Shown: in pieces, positions 44,984 through 55,534 of the stretch
Layout: the number at the start of each line of letters is the position of its first letter
Numbering within the stretch: position 1 is the stretch's first letter
Source: Pseudomonadota bacterium
GTDB taxonomy: Bacteria > Myxococcota_A > Polyangia > GCA-2747355
NCBI GenBank assembly: GCA_016711215.1
Contig: JADJTL010000005.1
Coordinates: 1 to 64,000, forward strand
Direction: 5' to 3'
Length of the DNA: 64,000 bases
Position numbers and translations under genes: made by a program
Notes under the pieces: generated by a model
What the model was told of the DNA's origin: nothing
The model's input: the letters and a program-made list of their open reading frames with translations, nothing else
Database searches by the model: none

Positions 44984-47900
44984 TTATCGGCGGCCGTCGC
45001 GCAAGCCGGAGGGTCCATCGTCCCCGCCACGGAGCGCGAGGCCAAGGCGCCGCCTGAGCAAGAGATGCTCTTCTGATTGGGCGAAGCGCAGGAGATCCGC
45101 GAAGATCTCCGCGCGCCCTTCGCTACGGGCTGCGCTCGCCGCAGGGGACGCGATGGGATCACCGTCCAAGCGCCGTAAGACCGAGACCGCGGCAACGAGC
45201 GAGCGGCAGGCCAGCAGACCCGCGCGATTCGCGCCGGCCTCCGCGAGATCCCGCAGCGCGAGCACGTCGAGACCGCCGCCCGCGCACTCCAGCACCTGCG
45301 GGAGCAGTCGCTCGCGCAAGCGGCGCGAAACCCAGCGGCCGAGCCGCGCCGACCAGCGCTCGACCTCCCGGTCGATCGGACCGATCGCCGCGCCGTTGAC
45401 GCCATGGAGCTGCAGGATCGCGAGCAGCAGCTGTCGCAGCTTGAGGTCGGAGAGCTTGTCGAGCGGCGTTAGGGCGTGGCGCAGACCCCAAAGAGCGCGC
45501 CCGACGATGAACGCCATCTCCGCTGGGGTGGCGTCTTGCAGCCAGGCCGAGCCGACCAGCACGGCTGGAGGGTCGCCCGGGTCCAGCGCGAGCAACCGCG
45601 GTCGGTGGCCGACGACATAGAGCTCAAAGGTCTCGACGCCCCATTCGCGCGCCAGACGATCCGCCGCCACCCGCCAGGGGTGACGGACATCCGTCAGCCG
45701 GTCCCGCAGGCTCAGCCCATGCTCGGCCACGCCGCTCGCGACCAGACGGCTGATCGGCTGACGCAGGGCGGCGAGCACCTCGAGGAGCGCGCGCGGCAAC
45801 CCGGTCGGCAAGAGCAGCGTCTGGGCCTCGTCCTCGAAGATCGCGCGGCTGGTCGGCGCCCCGCCCTCGCCTGGATGCTCGCGCAGGAACGCCCCTTCGT
45901 CGCGGTCAGCCTGCCCGAGCGCGCTCAGCGCCTGCGCGGCGCACCAGCAGCCGTCCGGCAGCTCGAGCCAGGCGCAGATGCGAAAGATCGCATGCAGCGC
46001 GAAGGGCTCAGCCGCATCGACCGCAAGCCGCGAGCGCATCAGCTTCAGCGCGCGATCGAGATACAATGAGGGATCGGCCTGCTGGGGCCAACGCCGACCA
46101 AAGGACACCAACGCCTCGAGCGCCTCGAGATCGGCCGGGGCGAGGCCCACCGCCCGCTGCAAGAGCTTACCCGCGCGCGTCACCTCAGCCCCGTTCTCTT
46201 CGCAATGGCGGGCCATCTGCAGCAGTTCCCGCAGCCCCTGGCGCAGGTCCGCCTCGCTGTCGACGAGCTGCGCCGTCAGGTCCAGGGCGGCTTCGAGCTG
46301 CCCGCGCTGACGGGCGCACTGGGCGAGACCGCGGATCGCTTCGCGATGCGTGGGATCGAGCCTGACAGCCTCCTCGTACGCTAGGGCGGCGCGCTGCGGG
46401 TTGCCGAGGCGCTGGAGGGTCAGCTCGCCGAGACGCACCAGCAACGCGATGCGGCCGCCACGGCTACGTTCGAGCTCGGCGGCGGTAGCGACCGCAGCCG
46501 CCGCCTCGGGCCAGCGCTGCTGCTGCTCACAGAGGTCGGCGAGCGCCCACAAGGCGTCCCCGTCATGTGGGCAGAGTTCGAGGGCGAAACGTGCGTGCCG
46601 CTCGGCGCGCGGCAGGTCCCGGAGCTGCTCACGCGCGACGCGAAAGACCAGGCGATGCCAGGCGAGGCGGCGGTCGGCGCTCGGCTCGCGCGCGATCCAG
46701 GACTCGACCGCCTGGACCAGTTCGGCCCACTGGCCGGCCGCGACCAAGACCTGCGTCAAGCAGTCCTTCGCCGCCGGATCGTCCGGCTCGAGATCCGTCA
46801 GCCGCGAGAGGTGCGCCACCGCCTCGGCTGGGCGCGCGAGCTGGCAAGCGGCGAGCTCGGCGGCCAGCCAATGCGCAGCGTGTCGGTGCTCGGGGACGCG
46901 CGCCAGCCGCAGCTCGGCCTGCACCGCCTCGAAGGCCTCCGCCCAGCGGCCTGCATTCAGCGCAGCCTGGCGCTGTTGATAGACATGGCCGAGGAAGAGC
47001 GCCCGCTCGCTGGGCTGCGGCGGGCCACCAGCGCCCTCGGCAGGCGCGCGCACGAGATCGGCGAGCAGCGCGCCAGCGGCGAGCTCGCGAGGATCCGCGC
47101 TGAGGCGCGACCACTCCTGGCAGAGCGCGGCGACACGCTGGCGATCGCGCGCGCTCCACGCCGCGGCAAGGAGCTGCAGCAGCGCGTTCTGCATCCCCCA
47201 GCTCCCGCTGACCGCGATCACGCGCCCGAAGGCGCTCTGCGCGGTGGGCAGCGCGACCAGCCCGCCCTCCTTGCCGACCCCATCACCCGCGACGCGCGCG
47301 GAGCGATCCCTGCTCGCGCGGCGATCGCGCGCGAGCATGCCGCCAAAGACCAACCAATAGGCGGCGGCGTCCTCACCCGCGACGCGCTGGGCCTCTCGCC
47401 CGAGCGCGCGCAGACGGTCGTGATCGCGCTTACCGACAGCGGATCGCGCCGCCTCAGGCGCGGCGAGGGCGACCCTCTCGGCGGCCCGTAAACCCGCACT
47501 AGTGTCCGCCGCGCTGTCCCCGACGCCGTCCAACGCGCTGCGACCCCGCTCGCACCAAACCGCGGCCCAGGGGCCCGCCTGGAGCAGCCGCGAGGCGAGC
47601 GCCGCTCGAGCCTCTGGTACCGCGGCGAGGCGGGGGTCGAAGGCCAGGAGCACCAGCCCCGGAGCCGCATCGACGCCGAGCTGCGCGAGCAGGCGCCCTA
47701 GGGTGCTCGGCGGCAGGACGGCCGGGCCGGCGGCCGCCGCGCAGCAGCGCCACCAACCAGCCAGCCCCGCCCGGCCGAGCGCTGGGTCCTCCGCCAGGCG
47801 CGCATAGACCGACGCAGCAGCGCCAAGGTCGTCGAAGGAGCGCTCGAGCAGCGCCGCCAGGCGCAGCGTCTGAGCCTGCGCGTCCCAGCCGCACGCACCA

Positions 47901-50176
47901 TCGCGTGCCGCGCTGACCCGACGGAGGTAGCTCGCGAAATGGGACCAGTCGCCGTGGCTGGCCTCGACCAACGCCCGCGGTAGGCCCGCCCATCCGCCAA
48001 CGGCAAGCGAGGGCGCGGCCGACGCCTCCCAAGAGGCGACGCGCTCGCTCACCGTTGGAGCGGGCTGCGCGAGCGAGGACGGAGCGACGCCGACGCGCAG
48101 GAGGCGGACCGCCGCCGCGCCCGTCGCGCGCTCCTCGCCACGATCCCTCGCCGCTCGCTGATAGCAGCGCAAGGCCTGCGCCGGCAGCGCGAGCGGGCCG
48201 TCGTAGACCTCGGCGGTCGCCAGCCAGAGGCGGGCCGCATCCTCGCGCTCCGGCGCCGACTCGGCCGCGGTCTCCAGCGCGGTGGCGATGCGCTCATGCT
48301 GACCACCGGACTGCCCATGCCGCCGCAGCCAGCTCGCCGCCATCCGGCAGCCCGGATCACCCACGATGGCCGCCGCGAGGCGCTGCGTCGCGGCGATCCC
48401 CTGCCCTGGAAGGGTCTCCAGCAGGCCTGCGGCGTGCAGGTGGAGCGCTGCCGCGCGCGCGCCCGTCTCGGTGGCGGCGAAGCCATCGAGCGCCGCGGCC
48501 GCCCGCGTCGCCGTCGGATGTTGGGCCGCCAGGCGTTGAAGTCCACGCCGCGCACCGGCGTGCGACGAATCGCTCTGCAGCGCCTCGTCATAGAGCGCCG
48601 CGGCGGTCGCCCCGTCGCCTTCGAGGGTCTCGGCCGCCCACGCTGCATCGGCAAAGAGCTGAGCGCGCTCGCCGAACGCCCTCGTCCGCCGTGCCTGCTG
48701 CAGCGTCAGCTCCCTGACGCCAGCGCCGCCGCCCGCTGCCCAAGCGAGCTCGATCGCGCGCTCGAGCGTCAGGGCATCGTCCCCCTCAGCGCGCGGGCCA
48801 CGCACCGCCGCAGCCTCGCCGGAGGCCCCGAGGGGCGCGCTTCCCGTCAGCCCGGCGACCCGCTCCCGCAGCGCATCCGCCCGCGCCTGCTGCCCGCCGC
48901 GCAGGGCCACGCGCAAGGCGCCGAGCGCCGCCGCCGCCGCCGTCACTCCGCGCGCCGCTTGGTCGTAGGCGAGCGCCGCGGCCCCAAGATCGCCGCTGGC
49001 CTCGTGCAGGCGGCCGACGATCAAGGCGAGGGAGGCTCGCACCTCGCTCTCCGCCCGCGTCCCCAGCAAGACCGCCTTCAAGGCCTCGATCAGCGGCTGC
49101 AACGCGCCCCCGGCGGCGGCCACGTCGAGCGCCAGCAAGCGCTGATCCCAGCCGTCGCCGCCGTCAGGCAGCGCCTGGGCGAGCTCGGCCAGCGGCGCCC
49201 CGGCCGCGAGCAGCAGCTCGGCCCGCAATAGCGCCACCGCGGCGCGATCTCGCACCCGAGTGGTCAGGGCCAGCGCGCTCAGCACCTCCGCGGCGGCCGG
49301 CAGATCATGCTGACGCAGGGACTCGCACCAGAGGCCCACCAGCGCCCCCGCGTCCCGCGCGTGCTGCACGCCGGCCTCGCGAAAGAGCTCGACGGCGGTG
49401 CTGCTCTCGCCGAGTTGCCGCGCGGCGTGGGCGGCAAGCAGCTGCAGATCCGCCGCGAGCTGGGGCGTCGGGGCGACGCGCGCCTCACCCGGCAGCACGT
49501 CGAGCAGCCAACTCCACGCCGCGGTCGAAGGCGGCGCAGAGGGCTCGCGTCCCGACGGAAGGCTCAGCCGCTCGATCTCGGCCACCGTCAGCTCGTCGGC
49601 CAGCGGGGTCGGCTCGACCCGCCAGCCCTCGGGCACCTCGAGCTCGTCCTCGACGCCCGCGAGCGCACCCGCGAACTCCGGCGCGAACTGCACGGCCTCG
49701 GGCAGCACCTCTCCCGTCGACACCATCGTCAGCGGCCCCAGCTCCAGCAGCTCGGCGTTGGACCAGGATGAGCCCATCGCCCCGGCCTGGGGCGGATCCG
49801 AGGGCGCATCCGCGGCCTGCGCCAAGGGCGTGTCCGTAGGCCGCGGTGACGTCGCGTCAGCAAGCCCCCCGGACATGGCGCCATGGTCGCGCGCCGCCAG
49901 CACCGCCAGCGCCGTCAGCGCGGCCGGCTCGCGATCCGATCTCCATGATTCGCCGCTTGGGCCGCTCCAGGCCTCCCGCGCCGCCAGCGCGGCAGCGCGC
50001 GCCGGCGCGCCCGCGCCAGCGTCGGAAGCGCCGCTTCCCAGCAAGACCCCCAGGGCCGCTCCCATGCGCTCCTCGAGCTGGATTTCCTCCGGGCTGAAGA
50101 GCACGGTGGACGCACCCGAGGTCACGGATCCCGCGCCTGCGCTCCCCTCCGCATGGCCGCCGGCTGCGCTGCTCAT
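44984..50176 (-). CDS. Giant TPR-repeat protein with C-terminal degenerate M48-like module
   Basis: 1730 residues from ATG 50176 (GAGGG ribosome site). After a low-complexity N-terminus, hundreds of residues are TPR/HAT-like helical pairs, for example LAYDQAARGVTAAAAALGAL and AALAYEEAVRLDPTHREAIR, and ALYDEALQSDSSHAGARRGL. The last 270 residues form a distinct module: VETFELYVVGHRPRLLALDP, then PPAVLVGSAWLQDATPAEMA and FIVGRALWGLRHAL. It looks like an M48-type peptidase core with the HExxH helix replaced (RALWG). There is no signal peptide, so it is presumably a cytoplasmic scaffold. A paralogue lies immediately upstream, probably in the same operon (81 bp gap). Confidence 0.8.
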   Translation of the reverse strand: MSSAAGGHAEGSAGAGSVTSGASTVLFSPEEIQLEERMGAALGVLLGSGASDAGAGAPARAAALAAREAWSGPSGESWRSDREPAALTALAVLAARDHGAMSGGLADATSPRPTDTPLAQAADAPSDPPQAGAMGSSWSNAELLELGPLTMVSTGEVLPEAVQFAPEFAGALAGVEDELEVPEGWRVEPTPLADELTVAEIERLSLPSGREPSAPPSTAAWSWLLDVLPGEARVAPTPQLAADLQLLAAHAARQLGESSTAVELFREAGVQHARDAGALVGLWCESLRQHDLPAAAEVLSALALTTRVRDRAAVALLRAELLLAAGAPLAELAQALPDGGDGWDQRLLALDVAAAGGALQPLIEALKAVLLGTRAESEVRASLALIVGRLHEASGDLGAAALAYDQAARGVTAAAAALGALRVALRGGQQARADALRERVAGLTGSAPLGASGEAAAVRGPRAEGDDALTLERAIELAWAAGGGAGVRELTLQQARRTRAFGERAQLFADAAWAAETLEGDGATAAALYDEALQSDSSHAGARRGLQRLAAQHPTATRAAAALDGFAATETGARAAALHLHAAGLLETLPGQGIAATQRLAAAIVGDPGCRMAASWLRRHGQSGGQHERIATALETAAESAPEREDAARLWLATAEVYDGPLALPAQALRCYQRAARDRGEERATGAAAVRLLRVGVAPSSLAQPAPTVSERVASWEASAAPSLAVGGWAGLPRALVEASHGDWSHFASYLRRVSAARDGACGWDAQAQTLRLAALLERSFDDLGAAASVYARLAEDPALGRAGLAGWWRCCAAAAGPAVLPPSTLGRLLAQLGVDAAPGLVLLAFDPRLAAVPEARAALASRLLQAGPWAAVWCERGRSALDGVGDSAADTSAGLRAAERVALAAPEAARSAVGKRDHDRLRALGREAQRVAGEDAAAYWLVFGGMLARDRRASRDRSARVAGDGVGKEGGLVALPTAQSAFGRVIAVSGSWGMQNALLQLLAAAWSARDRQRVAALCQEWSRLSADPRELAAGALLADLVRAPAEGAGGPPQPSERALFLGHVYQQRQAALNAGRWAEAFEAVQAELRLARVPEHRHAAHWLAAELAACQLARPAEAVAHLSRLTDLEPDDPAAKDCLTQVLVAAGQWAELVQAVESWIAREPSADRRLAWHRLVFRVAREQLRDLPRAERHARFALELCPHDGDALWALADLCEQQQRWPEAAAAVATAAELERSRGGRIALLVRLGELTLQRLGNPQRAALAYEEAVRLDPTHREAIRGLAQCARQRGQLEAALDLTAQLVDSEADLRQGLRELLQMARHCEENGAEVTRAGKLLQRAVGLAPADLEALEALVSFGRRWPQQADPSLYLDRALKLMRSRLAVDAAEPFALHAIFRICAWLELPDGCWCAAQALSALGQADRDEGAFLREHPGEGGAPTSRAIFEDEAQTLLLPTGLPRALLEVLAALRQPISRLVASGVAEHGLSLRDRLTDVRHPWRVAADRLAREWGVETFELYVVGHRPRLLALDPGDPPAVLVGSAWLQDATPAEMAFIVGRALWGLRHALTPLDKLSDLKLRQLLLAILQLHGVNGAAIGPIDREVERWSARLGRWVSRRLRERLLPQVLECAGGGLDVLALRDLAEAGANRAGLLACRSLVAAVSVLRRLDGDPIASPAASAARSEGRAEIFADLLRFAQSEEHLLLRRRLGLALRGGDDGPSGLRDGRR

Positions 50177-50257
50177 CGTTCCCTCACCACAGCTCGTTCG
50201 CTCGCCTCGGCAAATACGTCATGCTGCCCGTCGCCTCACGCTCACGATCGCTCTCCT

Positions 50258-53200
50258 TCACGACAGGCGACCAGCGCCGAGCAGCTTGGCCCTCAGCTCG
50301 AGCAGCTCGCTGCTCACCGAGAAGGTCAGCAAGCCGAGGCGCCGCGCTCGCTCCGAGCGATCGTGCTCGGAGGCGCTCTCCGGCAGGGTGCCGAGACCAG
50401 CGCCGGCCGCGCTCGGCCGCTCCGTCGCGAGCTGCACCAGCGCCTCTCCAAGCTCGCCGCCGAGGACGAGGCCGCAACGATCGACCGTCGTCTCTACCGC
50501 CTGTCGCCAGTGCTCGAAGCTTCCGCCGCGCTGGAGCACGTGCTGCACGGCCAGCGGCAGCGCACGTCGGGTGCGCCGCCCGAGTCGCTTGCGCAAAATC
50601 CGCGCGGCCGCGGCCACGCGTTCTCGCGCCAAGCCGAAGCCCGTACCGGCCTCGACGCCATAGATGATCGCCGCCATCGCCAAGCGCAGCTCCTCAGGCG
50701 TCAGGCTGGCAAAGGCAGTCGCCTGCTCGCGGAGCAGCCCGAGCCAGCGGCCGACGCGACAGCGCTGCTGCGGCGTGTCGTTGGCCAACAGCGCCTCGCC
50801 GAGCACCAGCAGCGGCGCCGTGCCGTGCAACGCGAGGACCCGATCGCCGGCCTGCGCGCTGACCCGCAGCGCTCCGACCTCGACGCCGAGGGACGCGGCG
50901 GCCTGCGCCACAAAGCGCGTCAGCGGCAGCGCGTCCGCCGCGTGCAGCGGAGTCAACCGGCCGCAGGCGAGCTGCGCCGCGTCGTGGGGCAGGTGCTCCG
51001 GAAAGAGTACCGGCAGCGCCGGTACCAACAAACGCCAGAGCTCGCCATAGGCCCCGCGACCTGCCGCCGGCTGCAGCTGCGACCAATCTGCGGGCTCGAG
51101 TCGACCGATCAGCAGCGCAGCGCCGCCCCTCCGCTCCGAGCCAACCAGGCAGGCGCGCTCCGCCTCGGTGGCGGCGCCGAGGACCTCGAGCGCGGCCGCG
51201 GCCGCCTGCTGCAGCGGGAGGTCCTCCAGCCGCAGCGCCAGCTCGAAGAGCGCGCGGTACGCCTCGGGACGCGCGGGATCGTGGCGGATCAGCTCGCGCA
51301 GCCGCTCGGCGAAGGTCGCGGCCCAGGTGCCGAAGAAAACCCAACTGGGAGCATCCGTATTCGGCGCAGCGCTATTGAGCGCCTCGGGCAGCAGGTGATG
51401 CACCTGGGCCAGCAGCGAGGTGCTGGTCGGGTCGAGTTCGAGGGCGCGCATGAGGTCCTCGATCGCGCGCGCGGGCTCCCCCAACGCCTGGGCACGCAGC
51501 TGACTCAGGCGCCCAAGGGCCTCGGCCTGAACCCGTGGCGCGGCGGCGCTGTGGTCGATCAGCCGCACCAGCGTCTCGGCGGCCTGCCGCGGTTCCCCTT
51601 GCTCGCGGTAAAGCCGCGCCAGGCGCTCGAGCAAGGTGACATTGTCGGGGTCGAGCTGCAGTTCTTCGCGACAGAGGACCGCCGCCTCCGCGCCACGGCC
51701 GGCGCGCACCAGCAACTCAATCAGTCGCAGCAGCGCCGCTGGGCGTTGCTCGCCTGCCCCGTCCAACTCGAGCACGCGCTGATAGCAACTGACGGCGCGG
51801 GCCAGGTCGCCAGCCTCGTCTGCTAGCGCGGCGAGGCGCTGCCAGGCTTCCGCGTGCTCGGCATCGAGCGCGAGGACGCGCAGCAGATCGCGCGCGGCCC
51901 CTCGCGGGTCAGAGAGCTGCTGCGCGCGCAGGCGGGCCCGTTCGAGCAAGAGGGCGAGGCGCTGCGCGGGCGCGAGCGTCAGGCCCAGCCGCAGCGTCAG
52001 CGCGTCGTCGAGCTGCGCGAGCTCGCCGGCTGCCTTGCAGAGCCCCGTGAGGTGCTCGATCAGCGGCACATCAGTCGGCGTCTCCGCGAGTAGCGCGCGG
52101 TAGGTCGCGATCGCGGCGGACATCAGACCCGCGCGCTCAAAGCCGGCGCCGGCTCGACGCAGCGCATCCTGCCGCGCGGGCGCCTGACGCATCAGGCGCG
52201 CCAGACGCAGCCACAGCCGCGCTTCGGGCTCGTGCTCCCCGGCGCTGGCCAACAGGCGCTGCACGGTCAGCAGCGCGGGCAGGTGATCGGGCTGTTCGCG
52301 CAACAAGGCGCACGCCGCTTCGAGCGCCGCGACCGGCTGACCCGCGAGCTCGTGGGCCAGACTAAGACTGAGCCGAAGCTGAGGTCGATGTCGCTCGTGC
52401 AGCCGCGCGGCGAGTTGCCCAAGCAACGCAGCCCCCTGCGCGGCAGAGGTACGTCGATCCCCCAGCCGCTCGAGCAGCCCGGCAGCACCCTCGTCCTCCG
52501 TCGTCTCGCCACTGGCCGCATTGGCCTGCGCTTCGGCGGGCGCACGGGCCGGCGCTTCAGCCGGCGCATTGTCCGGCGCATTGTCCGGCGCATTGTCCGG
52601 CGCATTGTCCGGCGCATTGTCCGGCGCATTGTCCGCAGCGCCGGGATCGATGGCTCGCCCCAAGCGGGTCGCGCGCCTGCGCAGCGCCTTGGCCAGGACC
52701 GGGTCGTCGCAGCGATCGCCCAGGGCGTGAAGCAGGGCGCTGAGGCGGCCAGGATCGCGGCGCTGGCCCGCAGCAAGCAGCGCACCCCAGAGCTCTGGCA
52801 ACGCCGCCCCCGCCTCCGGCAACGCGGGCGCCGGCCGTGGCTCCTGCGGCGGCGCGCCTGGCGTCGAGCCTGCGAGCGTCTCCGCCCCCGGCGCCGCACC
52901 CCACCACGCGGCCTCAGCGCGCCAGAGCGCCCGCTCCGACTCCGTCGAGGCGGTCTCGGCTAGCGTGCTGAGCGCCGCGGCGGCCTCGGCTCCTGCCCCA
53001 CGTGCCAGGCGGAGCCGCGCGAGCGCGCTCGTCGCCGCGCGCCAGGTCGCGCTGCCGCCGGGCGCCAAGCGCGCCGCCTGTAGGAAATGCCCTTCTGCCG
53101 CTTCCGCGGCCCCGGCCTGCTCGCAGGCCTCGCCGGCCAGGACGGTGCGCCGCGCCGCGACCTGCGGATCGCCGATCAGTGAGAGCTCGCAGCCCAAGCT

Positions 53201-55534
53201 CTCGGCCCAACGCTCGTGGCGGCCAGCGGCGCGCTGCGCCCGCTGAAGCGCGCGCAGCGCGTGTCGGTCCCGCGGCGCTTCGCGCAGCAACTGACCGAGC
53301 TGCGCGGCGGCGCGCGCGGGCTGGCCGAGGGGTCCGGCGTAGAGCGCGGCCAGCGTCTCACGGGCCATCGCGCGCTGCCCGGCGTCGCCAGCAACTTCGG
53401 CCGCGCGCTCCCAGCGGAGCGCCAGTGCCGCGTATTGCCCGCTGGCACGCAGCAAGGCATCCGCAGCGAGCAACGCGTAGGGCTGCGTCGGATCGGCGTC
53501 CAACACCTCGCCAAAGCGATCGGCCGCGCGCCGCGCATCGGCGAGTGGGCCCGCGGCGAGCCACGCCCGGTGCAAGAGGTGCCCCTCACGCTCGCGCGGC
53601 GTGCTCGCGCCGGCCGCCAGCGCGACGAGCAGCGCGTCAGCCCCTTCCCACTCGCCGCAGCGCTCGCTCAGCGCGAGCCTGCGCGCCGTCAGGCCGTGAT
53701 CGCCACGGCGCAGCGGCGCCAGCCGATCGAGCGCGTCGAGTGCACGCCGCGGATCCGCCAGCGGCCCGGCCGCCAGGTCGGCGATCTTCTCGAGCCCAGC
53801 GGCCACGCGGTCCGCGCTCGCGCCGGCGAGTTGCTGCTCCCAAAGCTCGACCAGCGGCACGTGGCGTCCGCTGACCAAGAGCAGCTCGGCGAGCAGGTCC
53901 TGCGCCGCCTCCGCCCCGGGGTCGAGCTCGAGCGCGGCATGACAGAGCTCGACGGCCTGCTCTGGGCTCGCCGCGTGCAAATAGGCCACGAGGGCGGCGC
54001 GCGTCAGGATCGCGGCGCGTGTGATCCGATCGGTGGGCCGCGCGAGCGCGGCCGCGCGCTCCTCGGCCAGCGCCAGCTCGACCAACTGCGACCAGCGTCC
54101 GGCGCCAATCGCCTCGCGCTCGGCCTCCACCAGCACGCTCAACTCGAGCGGCTCGAGCTCCCGCGCGCGCTGCAACGCGGACTGCGCCGCGGCCCCCGCA
54201 CCCACGCGCCGCTGCGCATGCGCCAGCTCGAGCCAGCTCGCAGCCAACGAGCGCGCCTCGCCAAGGGCACCCTCGCCGCAGGATAAGCGCTGCTCGAGCA
54301 GCTCAACGACCTGCCGCCAATCGCCCTGTCGCCGCGCGAAGCCCAGGCAGGCCTCGGCGACCACGGGATCGCCGGGCAGCAGTGAGCGCGCCTCCCCCAG
54401 GAGTGCGCCCGCCTGGGCGGTGTCGGCGAGGGTGAGCTCACAGAGCTGCGCCGCTTGCACCAGGCAGCAAGCTGCCTCTGCGCTGGCCGCCGCGCGATCG
54501 CTGCCTTCGTCAGGCAGCGGCTCTTGCTGCAGGGCCGCGGCGACCGCCCTCAGCGCGCGCACCTGCTCGTGCTGCAGCCCCGCCTGCGCGGCGATCGCCT
54601 CGCGCTCATAGAGCAGCGGCAAGCGCTGCTCCAGCAGGCTGCTCGCGCGCTCGAGCAGGACGAGCGCCTCGCCGGCCCCTTCCGGTCCCTCCTCGCGCCG
54701 CAGCGCCGCCAGCCGCCGCAGCGCCGCGGCCCGGGCCTCGCGGTCGGTCGCCGCGCTCGCCACCGCCCGACACGCCTCCTCGATCCAGGACCTCTCGCCC
54801 TGAGCCACACCCAGCTGTTCGAGCGCCAGCGCCGGCGCGATCCAGCGCTGGTCGCTCGCGGTCCAGGCGGCGCGCAGCGCGCCTGCCGCCGCCGCCGGCT
54901 GGGCAAGTTGCTCAGCGAGCAGCCACCCCTTATGAAAGAACAGCTCCGCGCGCTGCTGGCCGTCGGTCTCGTAACGGATCCGCTCGTCGATCAAGACGAG
55001 CAACTCCGGCCAACGGCGCGACGCCGTTAGCGTGCGCCAAAGCGCCCAGAAGGGCGGTCGAAGGCTCGGATCGGCATCCAGCGCACTGCGCCAGGCCAAC
55101 TCCCCGGCCGTCGCTGTCGGCGCGGGCGACAAACCGGCCGCGGACGTGGGAGCTGCGCGCGTCCCGCGCTCACTCGCGCCGCTCGCATCCCAGTCCAAGA
55201 GCGCCAGACGCTCACCGCGCTCGTAGTCGATCAGCGCGCGTCGTCCCGGCGCACCGCTGGCGGCGGCACGCTCGCGCTCCACGTACTGCAGCAGGCTCTC
55301 TGGGTCGCTGGCGCCGCCCCCGCTCGCCGCGGCAGCGACGCCATAGCGCCAGGGCGTCGGCTCGCTCGGCGTGTCGGCCTCGACGCCGAGAAGCTCGAGC
55401 GTCGGGCTGTCAAGCCCGTCGTCGTCGTCTGCTTGTTCTTGTGGCGTCAGTGCAGGCACCGCGGCGCCCGCTGCTGGTAAGCCCGCGGGCTCACGCGCGC
55501 TGAGCTGGTAATCGAACGGGGCCGCGTCTGCCAT
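50258..55534 (-). CDS. Giant TPR-repeat protein, paralogue of the downstream gene
   Basis: 1758 residues from ATG 55534 (CGGAGA ribosome site). TPR arrays fill most of the length (ALRAVAAALQQEPLPDEGSD; VELCHAALELDPGAEAAQDL; SCYQRVLELDGAGEQRPAAL; EELQLDPDNVTLLERLARLY). A linker with tandem APDN repeats splits the arrays near residue 980. The C-terminal module aligns with that of its neighbour: FVAQAAASLGVEVGALRVSA, VLALHGTAPLLVLGEALLAN, DTPQQRCRVGRWLGLLREQA, again without HExxH. The shared architecture and adjacency indicate an ancient duplication. Predicted to be a scaffold or assembly platform; no partner is known. Confidence 0.8.
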   Translation of the reverse strand: MADAAPFDYQLSAREPAGLPAAGAAVPALTPQEQADDDDGLDSPTLELLGVEADTPSEPTPWRYGVAAAASGGGASDPESLLQYVERERAAASGAPGRRALIDYERGERLALLDWDASGASERGTRAAPTSAAGLSPAPTATAGELAWRSALDADPSLRPPFWALWRTLTASRRWPELLVLIDERIRYETDGQQRAELFFHKGWLLAEQLAQPAAAAGALRAAWTASDQRWIAPALALEQLGVAQGERSWIEEACRAVASAATDREARAAALRRLAALRREEGPEGAGEALVLLERASSLLEQRLPLLYEREAIAAQAGLQHEQVRALRAVAAALQQEPLPDEGSDRAAASAEAACCLVQAAQLCELTLADTAQAGALLGEARSLLPGDPVVAEACLGFARRQGDWRQVVELLEQRLSCGEGALGEARSLAASWLELAHAQRRVGAGAAAQSALQRARELEPLELSVLVEAEREAIGAGRWSQLVELALAEERAAALARPTDRITRAAILTRAALVAYLHAASPEQAVELCHAALELDPGAEAAQDLLAELLLVSGRHVPLVELWEQQLAGASADRVAAGLEKIADLAAGPLADPRRALDALDRLAPLRRGDHGLTARRLALSERCGEWEGADALLVALAAGASTPREREGHLLHRAWLAAGPLADARRAADRFGEVLDADPTQPYALLAADALLRASGQYAALALRWERAAEVAGDAGQRAMARETLAALYAGPLGQPARAAAQLGQLLREAPRDRHALRALQRAQRAAGRHERWAESLGCELSLIGDPQVAARRTVLAGEACEQAGAAEAAEGHFLQAARLAPGGSATWRAATSALARLRLARGAGAEAAAALSTLAETASTESERALWRAEAAWWGAAPGAETLAGSTPGAPPQEPRPAPALPEAGAALPELWGALLAAGQRRDPGRLSALLHALGDRCDDPVLAKALRRRATRLGRAIDPGAADNAPDNAPDNAPDNAPDNAPDNAPAEAPARAPAEAQANAASGETTEDEGAAGLLERLGDRRTSAAQGAALLGQLAARLHERHRPQLRLSLSLAHELAGQPVAALEAACALLREQPDHLPALLTVQRLLASAGEHEPEARLWLRLARLMRQAPARQDALRRAGAGFERAGLMSAAIATYRALLAETPTDVPLIEHLTGLCKAAGELAQLDDALTLRLGLTLAPAQRLALLLERARLRAQQLSDPRGAARDLLRVLALDAEHAEAWQRLAALADEAGDLARAVSCYQRVLELDGAGEQRPAALLRLIELLVRAGRGAEAAVLCREELQLDPDNVTLLERLARLYREQGEPRQAAETLVRLIDHSAAAPRVQAEALGRLSQLRAQALGEPARAIEDLMRALELDPTSTSLLAQVHHLLPEALNSAAPNTDAPSWVFFGTWAATFAERLRELIRHDPARPEAYRALFELALRLEDLPLQQAAAAALEVLGAATEAERACLVGSERRGGAALLIGRLEPADWSQLQPAAGRGAYGELWRLLVPALPVLFPEHLPHDAAQLACGRLTPLHAADALPLTRFVAQAAASLGVEVGALRVSAQAGDRVLALHGTAPLLVLGEALLANDTPQQRCRVGRWLGLLREQATAFASLTPEELRLAMAAIIYGVEAGTGFGLARERVAAAARILRKRLGRRTRRALPLAVQHVLQRGGSFEHWRQAVETTVDRCGLVLGGELGEALVQLATERPSAAGAGLGTLPESASEHDRSERARRLGLLTFSVSSELLELRAKLLGAGRLS
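52563..52634 (-). repeat. 12-nt tandem repeat (6 copies) coding APDN
   Basis: Six ggcgcattgtcc units (plus strand) give APDN repeats in the linker of the TPR giant, flanked by more Ala/Pro-rich sequence. Confidence 0.95.

Noticed and set aside
52563..52634. Six 12-nt repeats considered as a CRISPR array
   Set aside because: Units are directly adjacent, with no spacers, and translate in frame to APDN inside a TPR protein.
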